Shown: positions 1 to 6,540 of the stretch, piece after piece
How positions within the stretch are numbered: the first letter of the stretch is position 1
Layout: each line of letters begins with the position of its first letter
Source: Mollicutes bacterium
GTDB lineage: Bacteria; Bacillota_I; Bacilli_A; RF39; UBA660
Reading direction: 5' to 3'
NCBI GenBank assembly: GCA_012513875.1
Contig: JAAZBI010000023.1
Span: 1 to 9,967 of the forward strand
Length of the DNA stretch: 9,967 bases
Notes under the pieces: model-generated
Database searches by the model: none
Told to the model about the DNA's origin: nothing
What the model saw: the letters and a program-made list of their open reading frames with translations, nothing else
Made by a program: the position numbers and the translations under genes

Positions 1-275
1 TTGTTTCTTTAGGAACAAGTTTTATTTGTGGAGCTTTTGTTCCTCAAATTTTATTGGGAGATTTTGTTTTAACAATTGCTAAATTGTTTCCTTCTTATTA
101 TTTTATTTTAAATAATGAATTAATTGGTAAAACAAATTCAATTTCTTGGGTAACATTTAGTCCAATATTGTTTAATTTGATAATTGTTTTTGTTTTTGGA
201 GTTTGTTATTATTTGCTTACAATTCTTTTTAATAAAATTAACTTACTCAAAAAGAAAGGTGAAATATATGATTGA
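1..275 (+). CDS. ABC-2 type transporter permease, C-terminal part (5' end outside window)
   Basis: The reading frame is open from base 3, so this is the last 90 or so codons of a longer gene that starts before the window; the TTG at 54 is internal and not the start. It encodes an inner-membrane subunit of an ABC transporter, which would form the substrate channel with an ATPase not visible here. The visible part reads VSLGTSFICGAFVP, then QILLGDFVLTIAKLFPSYY, then a long hydrophobic helix (SPILFNLIIVFVFGVCYYLL) and a short basic tail KINLLKKKGEIYD. The SFICGxFVP motif followed by a lipid-exposed loop and a last transmembrane helix is typical of ABC-2 permeases; the family is recognised by eye, not by search. 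The gene ends in TGA at 273-275 and overlaps the next gene by 8 bases, so the two are probably cotranscribed and translationally coupled. The substrate is unknown. Confidence 0.75.
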   Translation, partial: VSLGTSFICGAFVPQILLGDFVLTIAKLFPSYYFILNNELIGKTNSISWVTFSPILFNLIIVFVFGVCYYLLTILFNKINLLKKKGEIYD

Positions 276-741
276 AACTGAAATAATATCTCAAAATGAT
301 TTTTTATTTTTTAATGTTGAAGAAAACAAAATGTTAAGATTGTTTTTATCTTCAGGACAAGAAGATTTAAATTTGTATTATATTGATAACAATAACAATC
401 AAGAATCATGTTTTACAATAACAGAAGAGTCACAAGAACTTTATGAATTCTTTTTTAAATTAATGAATTATAGAAATAGAGAATTTGTAGAACAAGGTAT
501 AGGATCAAAATCTGAAATTAATTTTGATGATTTAAGTTCTGACCCAGAAGTTAATGATGTTGTAGAAATAAAGCAGGAACAAGAAGAAATCAAAATTTGT
601 TTTAAACGAAAAAACAGTAATCGTGAAAGCCATTTTTTATATGTTTTTGGTCAAAATAAATATGTAAATCCTCAAAAACTTTTTACTAATATTTTTACAA
701 GATATTATTTTAGAGAAAACCCAGATAGATTTACAAGATAA
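268..741 (+). CDS. Unrecognised 157-residue soluble protein in an ABC transporter cluster
   Basis: I do not recognise this protein. The start is taken as ATG 268-270 (MIETEIISQ) because AAAGGTGA at 255-262 sits 5 bases upstream; an open frame from TTG 184 would add 28 residues that only shadow the permease gene. It overlaps the upstream permease by 8 bases and ends 24 bases before the ABC ATPase, so it is embedded in a transporter operon. There is no signal peptide or membrane helix. The N-terminal half is acidic with an NNNN stretch, residues about 90-115 are strongly acidic (DDLSSDPEVNDVVEIKQEQEE), and the C-terminal part is basic and aromatic (FTNIFTRYYFRENPDRFTR). A two-part layout with an acidic linker is suggested by composition alone. 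It could be a cytoplasmic accessory or regulator of one of the flanking transporters, but that rests only on position. Confidence 0.8.
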   Translation: MIETEIISQNDFLFFNVEENKMLRLFLSSGQEDLNLYYIDNNNNQESCFTITEESQELYEFFFKLMNYRNREFVEQGIGSKSEINFDDLSSDPEVNDVVEIKQEQEEIKICFKRKNSNRESHFLYVFGQNKYVNPQKLFTNIFTRYYFRENPDRFTR

Positions 742-765
742 TTATTGTTTTAGAAAGGTGTCAAA

Positions 766-1446
766 ATGGAAATAGTAAAAGTAGAAAAATTAACAAAGAT
801 ATATGGGAAAGGTGAAACCCAAGTTATTGCTTTAAATAATGTGTCTTTTTCAATCGAAGAAGGAGAATTTGTAGCAATTGTTGGAGCTTCAGGTTCTGGT
901 AAATCAACCTTATTGCATTTATTAGGAGGAGTTGACATACCAACTTCTGGAAAAGTTTATATTAATGATATTGATATTTATAAAATGAAAAGCGATAAAT
1001 TAGCGGTTTTCAGAAGAAGAAAAATAGGATTGATTTATCAATTTTATAATTTGTTGCCTATTTTAAATGTAGAAGAAAACATTAAATTACCCTGTCTTTT
1101 AGATCGCAAAAAAGTGGATGAAACATATTATGAAGATATTTTAAAAGTTTTAAAATTAAATGATCGTTTAAAACATTTGCCAAATCAATTGTCAGGCGGA
1201 CAACAACAAAGAGTATCAATTGGTAGATCGTTAATTAATCGTCCGGCGATTATTTTAGCTGACGAGCCAACTGGTAATTTAGACAGTAAATCTTCTGAAG
1301 AAATTATGGAATTATTAAAAACTTCTAACAAGAAATATAATCAAACTTTAGTTATTATTACTCATAGTTTGGAAATAGCTAAAACTGCAAATCGAATTAT
1401 TACGATTGATGACGGGAAAATAATTAAGGACGAAAAAATCAAATGA
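766..1446 (+). CDS. ABC transporter ATP-binding protein, MacB/LolD (MJ0796) type
   Basis: This is the cytoplasmic ATPase, 226 residues and normal full length, that drives the FtsX-type permease encoded next. All nucleotide-binding motifs are intact: A-loop Tyr13, Walker A GASGSGKST at 40-48, Q-loop Gln92 (YQFYNLLP), signature LSGGQQQR at 142-149, Walker B IILADEPT at 162-169 with catalytic Glu167, D-loop GNLD at 170-173 and switch His200. The SGGQQQRVSIGRSL and ADEPTGNLD wording is characteristic of the MacB/LolD/SalX branch, which works with FtsX-like permeases in lipoprotein sorting, antimicrobial peptide resistance, or peptide export. The start ATG 766 follows AGAAAGGTG at 752-760. The stop codon overlaps the permease start as ATGA, so the two subunits are made in step. 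No sensor kinase or response regulator is visible nearby, so a Bce-type sensing role has no support here. Confidence 0.93.
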   Translation: MEIVKVEKLTKIYGKGETQVIALNNVSFSIEEGEFVAIVGASGSGKSTLLHLLGGVDIPTSGKVYINDIDIYKMKSDKLAVFRRRKIGLIYQFYNLLPILNVEENIKLPCLLDRKKVDETYYEDILKVLKLNDRLKHLPNQLSGGQQQRVSIGRSLINRPAIILADEPTGNLDSKSSEEIMELLKTSNKKYNQTLVIITHSLEIAKTANRIITIDDGKIIKDEKIK

Positions 1447-3935
1447 AAATTTTGACTAAACTTGTTAGAAAAACATTAATATTAAATAAGAAAAGAACAT
1501 TAATAACTTTAATAGGAATTATTTTATCTTGTTCTTTAATTGGTGGAGTAGCAACATTGTTTTCAAGCTTTCAAAAATTTTTTCAAGATTTAACTATTGA
1601 AACCGGAGGTAATTATCATTTATCAATTGATAATATTAACTTAGAAACAATTAATAATTTTAAAGGTGAAGAATTTTTTGAAGAAGTTATGATTCAACAA
1701 AATAAGGGTTTTTATATTGGGAAATCAGATAAAGTAGATCAAGTTTTTTCATTAGTTGCTAATGATAAAAAAATGTTTGATAACTTTAATATAAAATTAG
1801 ATGAAGGAAGATTGCCTGAAAATAGTCAAGAAATAATTCTACCTTATTTTGAAAAAACTAAATATAAACTAAAAGACAAAATAACTTTAGAAATTTTTGA
1901 AACATTTGAAGATTTAGAAAAGTTAAGTGATTCGATTAAAAAAGAATATAGTATTGTTGGATTTTTAGAAGAAAATATTTTTTCTTCTAATGTTGTTTTT
2001 ACTTTTCTAGAAGAACAAAAATCAGAAGAATTTTATTCTGTGTATATTATAACTGAAGATATTTATAAGATTTATGAACAAACAGAAAAAATATATAATA
2101 AATATGTTGATAATGACTATGCATCTCTTAATTATAATAGTGATTTATTAAGATGGTATGGAGTAAGTCAAAACGAAAACGCAACAGAAATGATTTGGGG
2201 AGTAGCGTTAATTTTAATTATAGTTATCATGATAGCGTCTATCATCGTTATATATAATGCTTTTAACATTTCTTTTGTTGAAAGAAAAAAACAATTTGGA
2301 ATGTTATCTAGTATGGGAGCAACTTCTAAACAATTAAGAAAAATGATTTTTAAAGAAGGATTATTTTTAAGTATAATAGGAATTCCTTTAGGAATTTTAG
2401 GAAGCATAATAGGAATTGGTATTACTTTATTAGTAATAAACAATTTAAATATTTTTTCAAATTTTATAGATACAAGATTAGTATTAATTGTTTCCTCTTT
2501 ATCGATATTAATAACGATAATTTTTGGTTCGTTAACAATTTTTCTTTCTTGTTTAGTTCCTGCTATAAAGGCTTCTAAAACAACTCCAATTGACGCAATC
2601 AGATTATCAAAAGATTATTTTATAAAAGCAAAATCTATTAAAACTTGGTGTATAAATCGAAGAATTTTGGGAATAGAAGGAGACATTGCTTTAAAAAATT
2701 TAAAAAGAAACAAGAAAAAATATCGTTCGACAATTTTGTCTATTTTTGTTTCTATTTGTTTATTTATTACAATTAATGCTTTTGCAGAATATTCATTAAG
2801 AAGCTCTTTAAAAACATTTTCTTTATTAAATTATGACGTAATTATAATTAATGAAGACAGAGAAGAGTCAGAAAAATTAGTAAAACATCGAGACGTTAAA
2901 AGGTCCTCGATATCTCAAACTTTTTGGGTTGATTTTAATTTAACAGAAGAAACAATAAATCCTCTAATAATTGATATGGATATCGAACAAGAATGTTTCT
3001 CACACGAACAAGGTTGTCCTTCAACAATAGCAATTTCTTCATTAGGAGAAGAAGAATTTAATTATTATTTAGATTTATTAAATGAATCTGCAGAAAAATA
3101 TTATGATATAAATAATCCTACAATTATTTTGATGAAAAATAGCAATATAGTTTATAAACAACATTATTATCAAATTCCTTTAACAACATATAAAGTGGCA
3201 GAAACAATATCTACTTATCGTTGGGGAGATGATAGTGAATTTAATTCTAATTTAAAAATCGGAAGCATTGCTGACACTTATCCGATTGGTTTTTCTGATA
3301 TTGATCAAAATAACTTTATGATGCAAGCTTTTGTTTCTGATAAAGTTTATAATTTTTTAATCGATAAGTTTCCGAAAGAGTATATTAATGCTGAAGATTA
3401 TATTTACATAAAAACAGATAAAGTTGATAACTATATTGATTATTTAGAAGAATATAAAGAAAAAAATAATCTATCATTTGAAGTAAGAAACATTAAAGAA
3501 ATGATTTCGATGTTTGAAAATATAATTTTAGCAATTTCTATTTTTATTTATGGATTTGTGGTATTAATTTCATTAATTACAATAACTAATATTATTAATA
3601 CTATTTCAACATCAATTTATCTTCGCAAAAGAGAATTCGGCATGTTAAGATCTGTTGGTATGACTAATTATCAATTTAAGAAAATGATGATTTTAGAAAG
3701 TGTTTTTTATGGGGTTAAAGCTTTAATTTATGGGCTGCCAATTGGTATTTTAATCGATTATGCAATTTATAAAGAAGTTAGCAATTTATATGTTTATGAA
3801 TATGTTTTTCCATTTAAATCGGTTTTAATCTGTATTTTCTTTGTTTTTATAATTGTTTTTATAACTACAATTTATACAATTAGAAAGATAAAAAACGATA
3901 ATATTGTCGATGTTATAAGACAAGATAACATTTGA
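1443..3935 (+). CDS. Two-module FtsX-type ABC transporter permease, 830 residues
   Basis: Membrane partner of the preceding ATPase. The layout is a duplicated FtsX unit. TM1 is about residues 20-40, followed by a roughly 200-residue extracytoplasmic domain; TM2-4 are at about 251-274, 305-335 and 345-375. A cytoplasmic linker leads to TM5 at about 426-448, then a second extracytoplasmic domain to about 690, then TM6-8 at about 692-715, 753-775 and 793-815. Each half carries the same coupling motif after its second helix, ERKKQFGMLSSMGAT and LRKREFGMLRSVGMT, which are typical FtsX contacts with the ATPase. The second outer domain has a CX6C pair (Cys518 and Cys525) that could form a disulfide loop. 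With eight helices and two outer domains it resembles the long FtsX-like permeases of Firmicutes and LolCE-like pairs fused in one chain, not the ten-helix BceB. AAGGA at 1426-1430 lies 12 bases before the start, so coupling through the ATGA overlap probably helps translation. The substrate is unknown. Confidence 0.9.
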   Translation: MKILTKLVRKTLILNKKRTLITLIGIILSCSLIGGVATLFSSFQKFFQDLTIETGGNYHLSIDNINLETINNFKGEEFFEEVMIQQNKGFYIGKSDKVDQVFSLVANDKKMFDNFNIKLDEGRLPENSQEIILPYFEKTKYKLKDKITLEIFETFEDLEKLSDSIKKEYSIVGFLEENIFSSNVVFTFLEEQKSEEFYSVYIITEDIYKIYEQTEKIYNKYVDNDYASLNYNSDLLRWYGVSQNENATEMIWGVALILIIVIMIASIIVIYNAFNISFVERKKQFGMLSSMGATSKQLRKMIFKEGLFLSIIGIPLGILGSIIGIGITLLVINNLNIFSNFIDTRLVLIVSSLSILITIIFGSLTIFLSCLVPAIKASKTTPIDAIRLSKDYFIKAKSIKTWCINRRILGIEGDIALKNLKRNKKKYRSTILSIFVSICLFITINAFAEYSLRSSLKTFSLLNYDVIIINEDREESEKLVKHRDVKRSSISQTFWVDFNLTEETINPLIIDMDIEQECFSHEQGCPSTIAISSLGEEEFNYYLDLLNESAEKYYDINNPTIILMKNSNIVYKQHYYQIPLTTYKVAETISTYRWGDDSEFNSNLKIGSIADTYPIGFSDIDQNNFMMQAFVSDKVYNFLIDKFPKEYINAEDYIYIKTDKVDNYIDYLEEYKEKNNLSFEVRNIKEMISMFENIILAISIFIYGFVVLISLITITNIINTISTSIYLRKREFGMLRSVGMTNYQFKKMMILESVFYGVKALIYGLPIGILIDYAIYKEVSNLYVYEYVFPFKSVLICIFFVFIIVFITTIYTIRKIKNDNIVDVIRQDNI

Positions 3936-3940
3936 TAATT

Positions 3941-3972
3941 AAAAAGGATTTTGTTGAATGAAATCCTTTTTT
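3941..3972 (+). terminator. Intrinsic terminator of the ABC transporter operon
   Basis: A perfect 11-bp inverted repeat, AAAAAGGATTT at 3941-3951 and AAATCCTTTTT at 3961-3971, encloses a 9-base loop. The 3' arm merges with a run of T. It begins 5 bases after the TGA of the permease. The stem is A/T-rich with a two-G/C core, as expected in this genome. Confidence 0.85.
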
Positions 3973-3982
3973 ATATTATAAT
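3954..3982 (+). promoter_or_regulatory. Likely sigma-A promoter of the HerA-like gene, nested in the upstream terminator
   Basis: TTGAAT at 3954-3959 and a consensus TATAAT at 3977-3982 are separated by 17 bases. The -35 box falls in the loop of the terminator hairpin and the spacer covers its 3' arm. Transcription would start near 3989, leaving a leader of about 23 bases with AAAAGGGG at 3997-4004 before the ATG at 4012. The assignment rests on consensus match and position. Confidence 0.65.
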
Positions 3983-4011
3983 GTTTTTAGAATACGAAAA
4001 GGGGTATTTAT

Positions 4012-5772
4012 ATGTTAGGGAAAGTTATTGCTGTTTTTGAAAATAATGTTGAAGTAGAATTAACTCTAGACCATGATAATGTTAAAAAATATTTAAATTA
4101 TCATGTTGTTTTTGATGAGGAAAACTTTAAAATTGTTGGTGAAGTAAAAGAAATTACCAATCAAAAAATAATAGTTAATTGTTTAGGAGAAATTAATTCT
4201 TCTAATAAATTTGTACCCGGATTGTTAAAAAAACCTTCTTTAGGAATTTCTTGTCGTATTATTCATAAAGAAGAATTAGATTTAATTTTAGGTAAAAACG
4301 AAAACTTAAAAAAAATATATTTTGGAAGAATGCCTATTTATGATGGCTATCCTTTATATGTAAATGTTAATGATTTTTTTGCTCATCATTTTGCAATTTT
4401 CGGTAATACAGGAAGTGGAAAATCTTGTTCAATAGCTAGAATTATTCAAAACGTTTTCGCTGATCCTAAAGCAGTACCTAAAAATGCAAAAATTTTTATT
4501 TTTGATGCTTATGGAGAATATCATAGTGCATTTAATAAGATAATGAATTTGAATCCTGCATTAAATTTCAAAACATATACTACTAACACTAAATTTGAAG
4601 ATACTAATATTTTAAAAATACCTTTATGGTTATTAGGAGTAGACGAAATTTGTTTATTATTAGGTGTTGATAATCATGCTCAAATACCGATTATTGAAAA
4701 AGCTTTAAAATTAGTAAATGTTTTTGCTCGCGATGAAAGTAATGTTCTTCAATATAAGAACGATATTATTGCGAGAGCTTTATTAGATATTTTATATAGT
4801 GGTGCTACTGCATCAAAGATTAGAGATCACTTTATTGCAATTTTAACAAATTATAATACAAGAGATTTAAATTTAGAAGCCAAGATAATTCAACCTGGAT
4901 ATACGAGAACTTTAAAACAATGTTTAATTATTGATCGAGATGGGAAATTACATGAAATCCAATTGTTAACTGAATTTTTAAATCAATTTATTCATGATGG
5001 ATTAGAACTTAGTTTGCCAGACGGTTCATTTCCATATACCTTAAAAAATTTAAAAGAAGCAGTTGATTTTGCTCTTATTTCCGAAGGAATATTAAAAAGT
5101 GATAAAGTTTATGATTATGCAAATGTTTTAAAAGTTAGAATTAATTCTTTATTCAATAGTAATAACCGTCATTATTTCCAATATGATCGTTATGTTACTA
5201 AAGAACAATATATTAAAGAATTAATAAAAATTGATGACACTAATACAGCTCAAATAATTAATTTTAATATTAATTATGTTGATGATCGTTTTGCAAAAGT
5301 AATAACAAAAATTTATGCTAAATTATTATTGGATTATGTATATAATTTGAATGAAAAAGGAAGTTTTCCAGTACATTTAATATTAGAAGAAGCTCACCGT
5401 TATGTTCAAAAAGATAGCGATGTTGAATTGTTAGGATATAACATATTTGATAGAATTACAAAAGAAGGTAGAAAATATGGTATTCTTTTAGGTTTGATTT
5501 CTCAAAGACCATCAGAACTATCTGATACTGCTTTATCCCAATGTTCTAATTTTTTAATATTTAAAATGGTTCATCCTCAAGATACAACATATGTTAAAAA
5601 TATGGTTCCAAGTATTACGAATGAAATAGTAGAGAGGTTAAAGAGCTTACAACCAGGAACTTGTATTTCTTTTGGAAAGGCTTTCCCAATACCAACTATT
5701 ATTCATTTTGATATTCCTGATCCTCAGCCAAAATCAACTAGTTCAGATATTGGTAATTTATGGTATAAATAA
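4012..5772 (+). CDS. HerA-family hexameric ATPase (DUF87/HAS-barrel type)
   Basis: A 586-residue FtsK/HerA-superfamily ATPase, expected to be cytoplasmic and to form hexamers that translocate DNA or drive a partner enzyme. Residues about 1-90 are beta-rich and fit the HAS barrel. Walker A is GNTGSGKS at 131-138. The Walker B-like strand IFIFDAYGEY (Asp165, Glu169) carries the family's D-x-x-GEY pattern with Tyr where His is common. A helical insertion covers about 200-430. The late motifs LILEEAHRYV (Glu459, Glu460) and GLISQRPSELSDTALSQCSNF (from 494) are the classic HerA signature, with Arg499 in the SQRP element. ATG 4012 is supported by AAAAGGGG 7 bases upstream. In archaea HerA works with the NurA nuclease in DNA end resection, and some bacterial homologues pair with SIR2 or DUF4297 effectors in phage defence. 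None of these partners is beside it here; it is alone between its own promoter and terminator, so its role is unassigned. Confidence 0.88.
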   Translation: MLGKVIAVFENNVEVELTLDHDNVKKYLNYHVVFDEENFKIVGEVKEITNQKIIVNCLGEINSSNKFVPGLLKKPSLGISCRIIHKEELDLILGKNENLKKIYFGRMPIYDGYPLYVNVNDFFAHHFAIFGNTGSGKSCSIARIIQNVFADPKAVPKNAKIFIFDAYGEYHSAFNKIMNLNPALNFKTYTTNTKFEDTNILKIPLWLLGVDEICLLLGVDNHAQIPIIEKALKLVNVFARDESNVLQYKNDIIARALLDILYSGATASKIRDHFIAILTNYNTRDLNLEAKIIQPGYTRTLKQCLIIDRDGKLHEIQLLTEFLNQFIHDGLELSLPDGSFPYTLKNLKEAVDFALISEGILKSDKVYDYANVLKVRINSLFNSNNRHYFQYDRYVTKEQYIKELIKIDDTNTAQIINFNINYVDDRFAKVITKIYAKLLLDYVYNLNEKGSFPVHLILEEAHRYVQKDSDVELLGYNIFDRITKEGRKYGILLGLISQRPSELSDTALSQCSNFLIFKMVHPQDTTYVKNMVPSITNEIVERLKSLQPGTCISFGKAFPIPTIIHFDIPDPQPKSTSSDIGNLWYK

Positions 5773-5799
5773 AATGTATTTCAAAAATACGTTTTTTTT
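5771..5799 (+). terminator. Intrinsic terminator of the HerA-like gene, starting in its stop codon
   Basis: AAAATGTATT at 5771-5780 pairs with AATACGTTTT at 5786-5795 as a 10-bp RNA stem with one U-G wobble. A 5-base loop separates the arms and a T run extends to 5799. The first two stem bases are the last two of the TAA stop at 5770-5772. Confidence 0.7.
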
Positions 5800-5809
5800 A
5801 TGATATACT
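5780..5809 (+). promoter_or_regulatory. Candidate promoter of deoD with extended -10
   Basis: TATACT at 5804-5809 is preceded by TG one base upstream (5801-5802), giving an extended -10 element. A weak TTCAAA at 5780-5785 lies 18 bases away and is inside the terminator hairpin. The predicted start near 5816 would leave only about 14 bases of leader, just enough to hold the ribosome binding site. The extended -10 is the main evidence; the -35 is poor. Confidence 0.45.
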
Positions 5810-5815
5810 TAAGAA

Positions 5816-5825
5816 AAGGAAGTGA
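5816..5825 (+). promoter_or_regulatory. Ribosome binding site that fixes the deoD start
   Basis: AAGGAAGTGA lies 4-9 bases before ATG 5830. This supports that start over the in-frame ATG at 5800, which overlaps the -10 region, has no ribosome binding site, and would add ten residues not found in DeoD proteins. Confidence 0.75.
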
Positions 5826-5829
5826 TAAG

Positions 5830-6531
5830 ATGGCTACACCACATATAGATGCTAAAATTGGAGAAGTAGCAGAAACAGTAATTATGCCAGGAGACCCTTT
5901 ACGCGCTAAAATGATAGCTGAAAAATATTTGACAGATGTTATTCAATTTAATGATGTTCGTAATATGTTTGGATATACAGGATACTACAAAGGAAAAAGA
6001 ATTTCAGTAATGGGTTCTGGAATGGGAATGCCAAGTATGGGGATTTATTCTTACGAATTATTTTCTTTTTTTAATGTAAAAAAAATAATTAGAGTGGGGT
6101 CTTGTGGAACTTTAGTTCCACATATTAATTTGTATGATTTAATTTTAGTTGATAAAGCTTGTAGTGATACATCTTATGATGAAGCTTTTTTAGATAAAGA
6201 TATTGAAATATTGGAGTCTAACGAGGAAATAAGTGAACAAATTTATCAAACAGCTATTAATAATCAAATTAAAATTAATAGAGGAAATATTTATACAACT
6301 GATGCTTTATATGGAGAAACATCTAATAACAAATTGGTTAAAAAATATAATTGTTTGGCAGCAGAAATGGAAGCCTATGCTTTGTTTTTAAATGCTAAAA
6401 AGACAAATAATCAAGCGGCTTGTGTTTTAACTGTTTCTGATTCTTTATTAACTAAAGAAAAAACAACAAGTGAAGAAAGAGAAAAAAATTTCACAGAAAT
6501 GATTGAATTGGTTTTAGAAGCATTATTATAG
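5830..6531 (+). CDS. deoD: Purine nucleoside phosphorylase, DeoD type
   Basis: Cytosolic enzyme that reversibly splits purine (deoxy)ribonucleosides with phosphate into the free base and (deoxy)ribose 1-phosphate, in nucleoside salvage. The 233-residue length matches bacterial hexameric DeoD. The N-terminus MATPHIDAKIGE is nearly family-standard. Phosphate-binding residues are in place: MPGDPLRAK (Gly21, Arg25), Arg44 in VRNMFGYTG, and Arg88 in IRVGSCGTL. The ribose-binding AAEMEAYALF motif (Glu179, Met180, Glu181) and the base-contacting VSD with catalytic Asp204 are present, as is Arg217 in TSEERE. His5 is the residue that reaches the neighbouring subunit in this family. It is 57 bases downstream of the HerA-like gene, across a terminator, and its TAG stop overlaps the ribosome binding site of the next gene. 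It therefore probably leads an operon with the two M16 genes. No other deo genes are visible. Confidence 0.97.
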   Translation: MATPHIDAKIGEVAETVIMPGDPLRAKMIAEKYLTDVIQFNDVRNMFGYTGYYKGKRISVMGSGMGMPSMGIYSYELFSFFNVKKIIRVGSCGTLVPHINLYDLILVDKACSDTSYDEAFLDKDIEILESNEEISEQIYQTAINNQIKINRGNIYTTDALYGETSNNKLVKKYNCLAAEMEAYALFLNAKKTNNQAACVLTVSDSLLTKEKTTSEEREKNFTEMIELVLEALL

Positions 6532-6540
6532 GAGGACAAG

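Noticed and set aside
184..267. N-terminal extension of the 157-residue protein from TTG 184, with a hydrophobic stretch that could look like a signal peptide
   Set aside because: It only shadows the permease gene in another frame; ATG 268 has a strong ribosome binding site at 255-262.
750..938. Minus-strand open frame of 62 codons
   Set aside because: It is antisense to the ABC ATPase, has no ribosome binding site, and shows no recognisable protein features.
2168..2443. Minus-strand open frame of 91 codons
   Set aside because: It is antisense to transmembrane helices of the FtsX permease; its Ile/Pro-rich sequence is a complement artefact.
766..3935. Bce-type bacitracin resistance module
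   Set aside because: The permease has about eight helices in two FtsX units with two outer domains, not the ten-helix BceB layout, and no histidine kinase or response regulator is next to it.
4012..5772. HerA gene as part of a two-gene phage defence system
   Set aside because: No SIR2, DUF4297, nuclease or toxin-like gene adjoins it, and it is bounded by its own promoter and terminator.
5800..5829. ATG 5800 as the deoD start
   Set aside because: It overlaps the likely -10 region, lacks a ribosome binding site, and adds ten residues before the family-standard MATPHI start.
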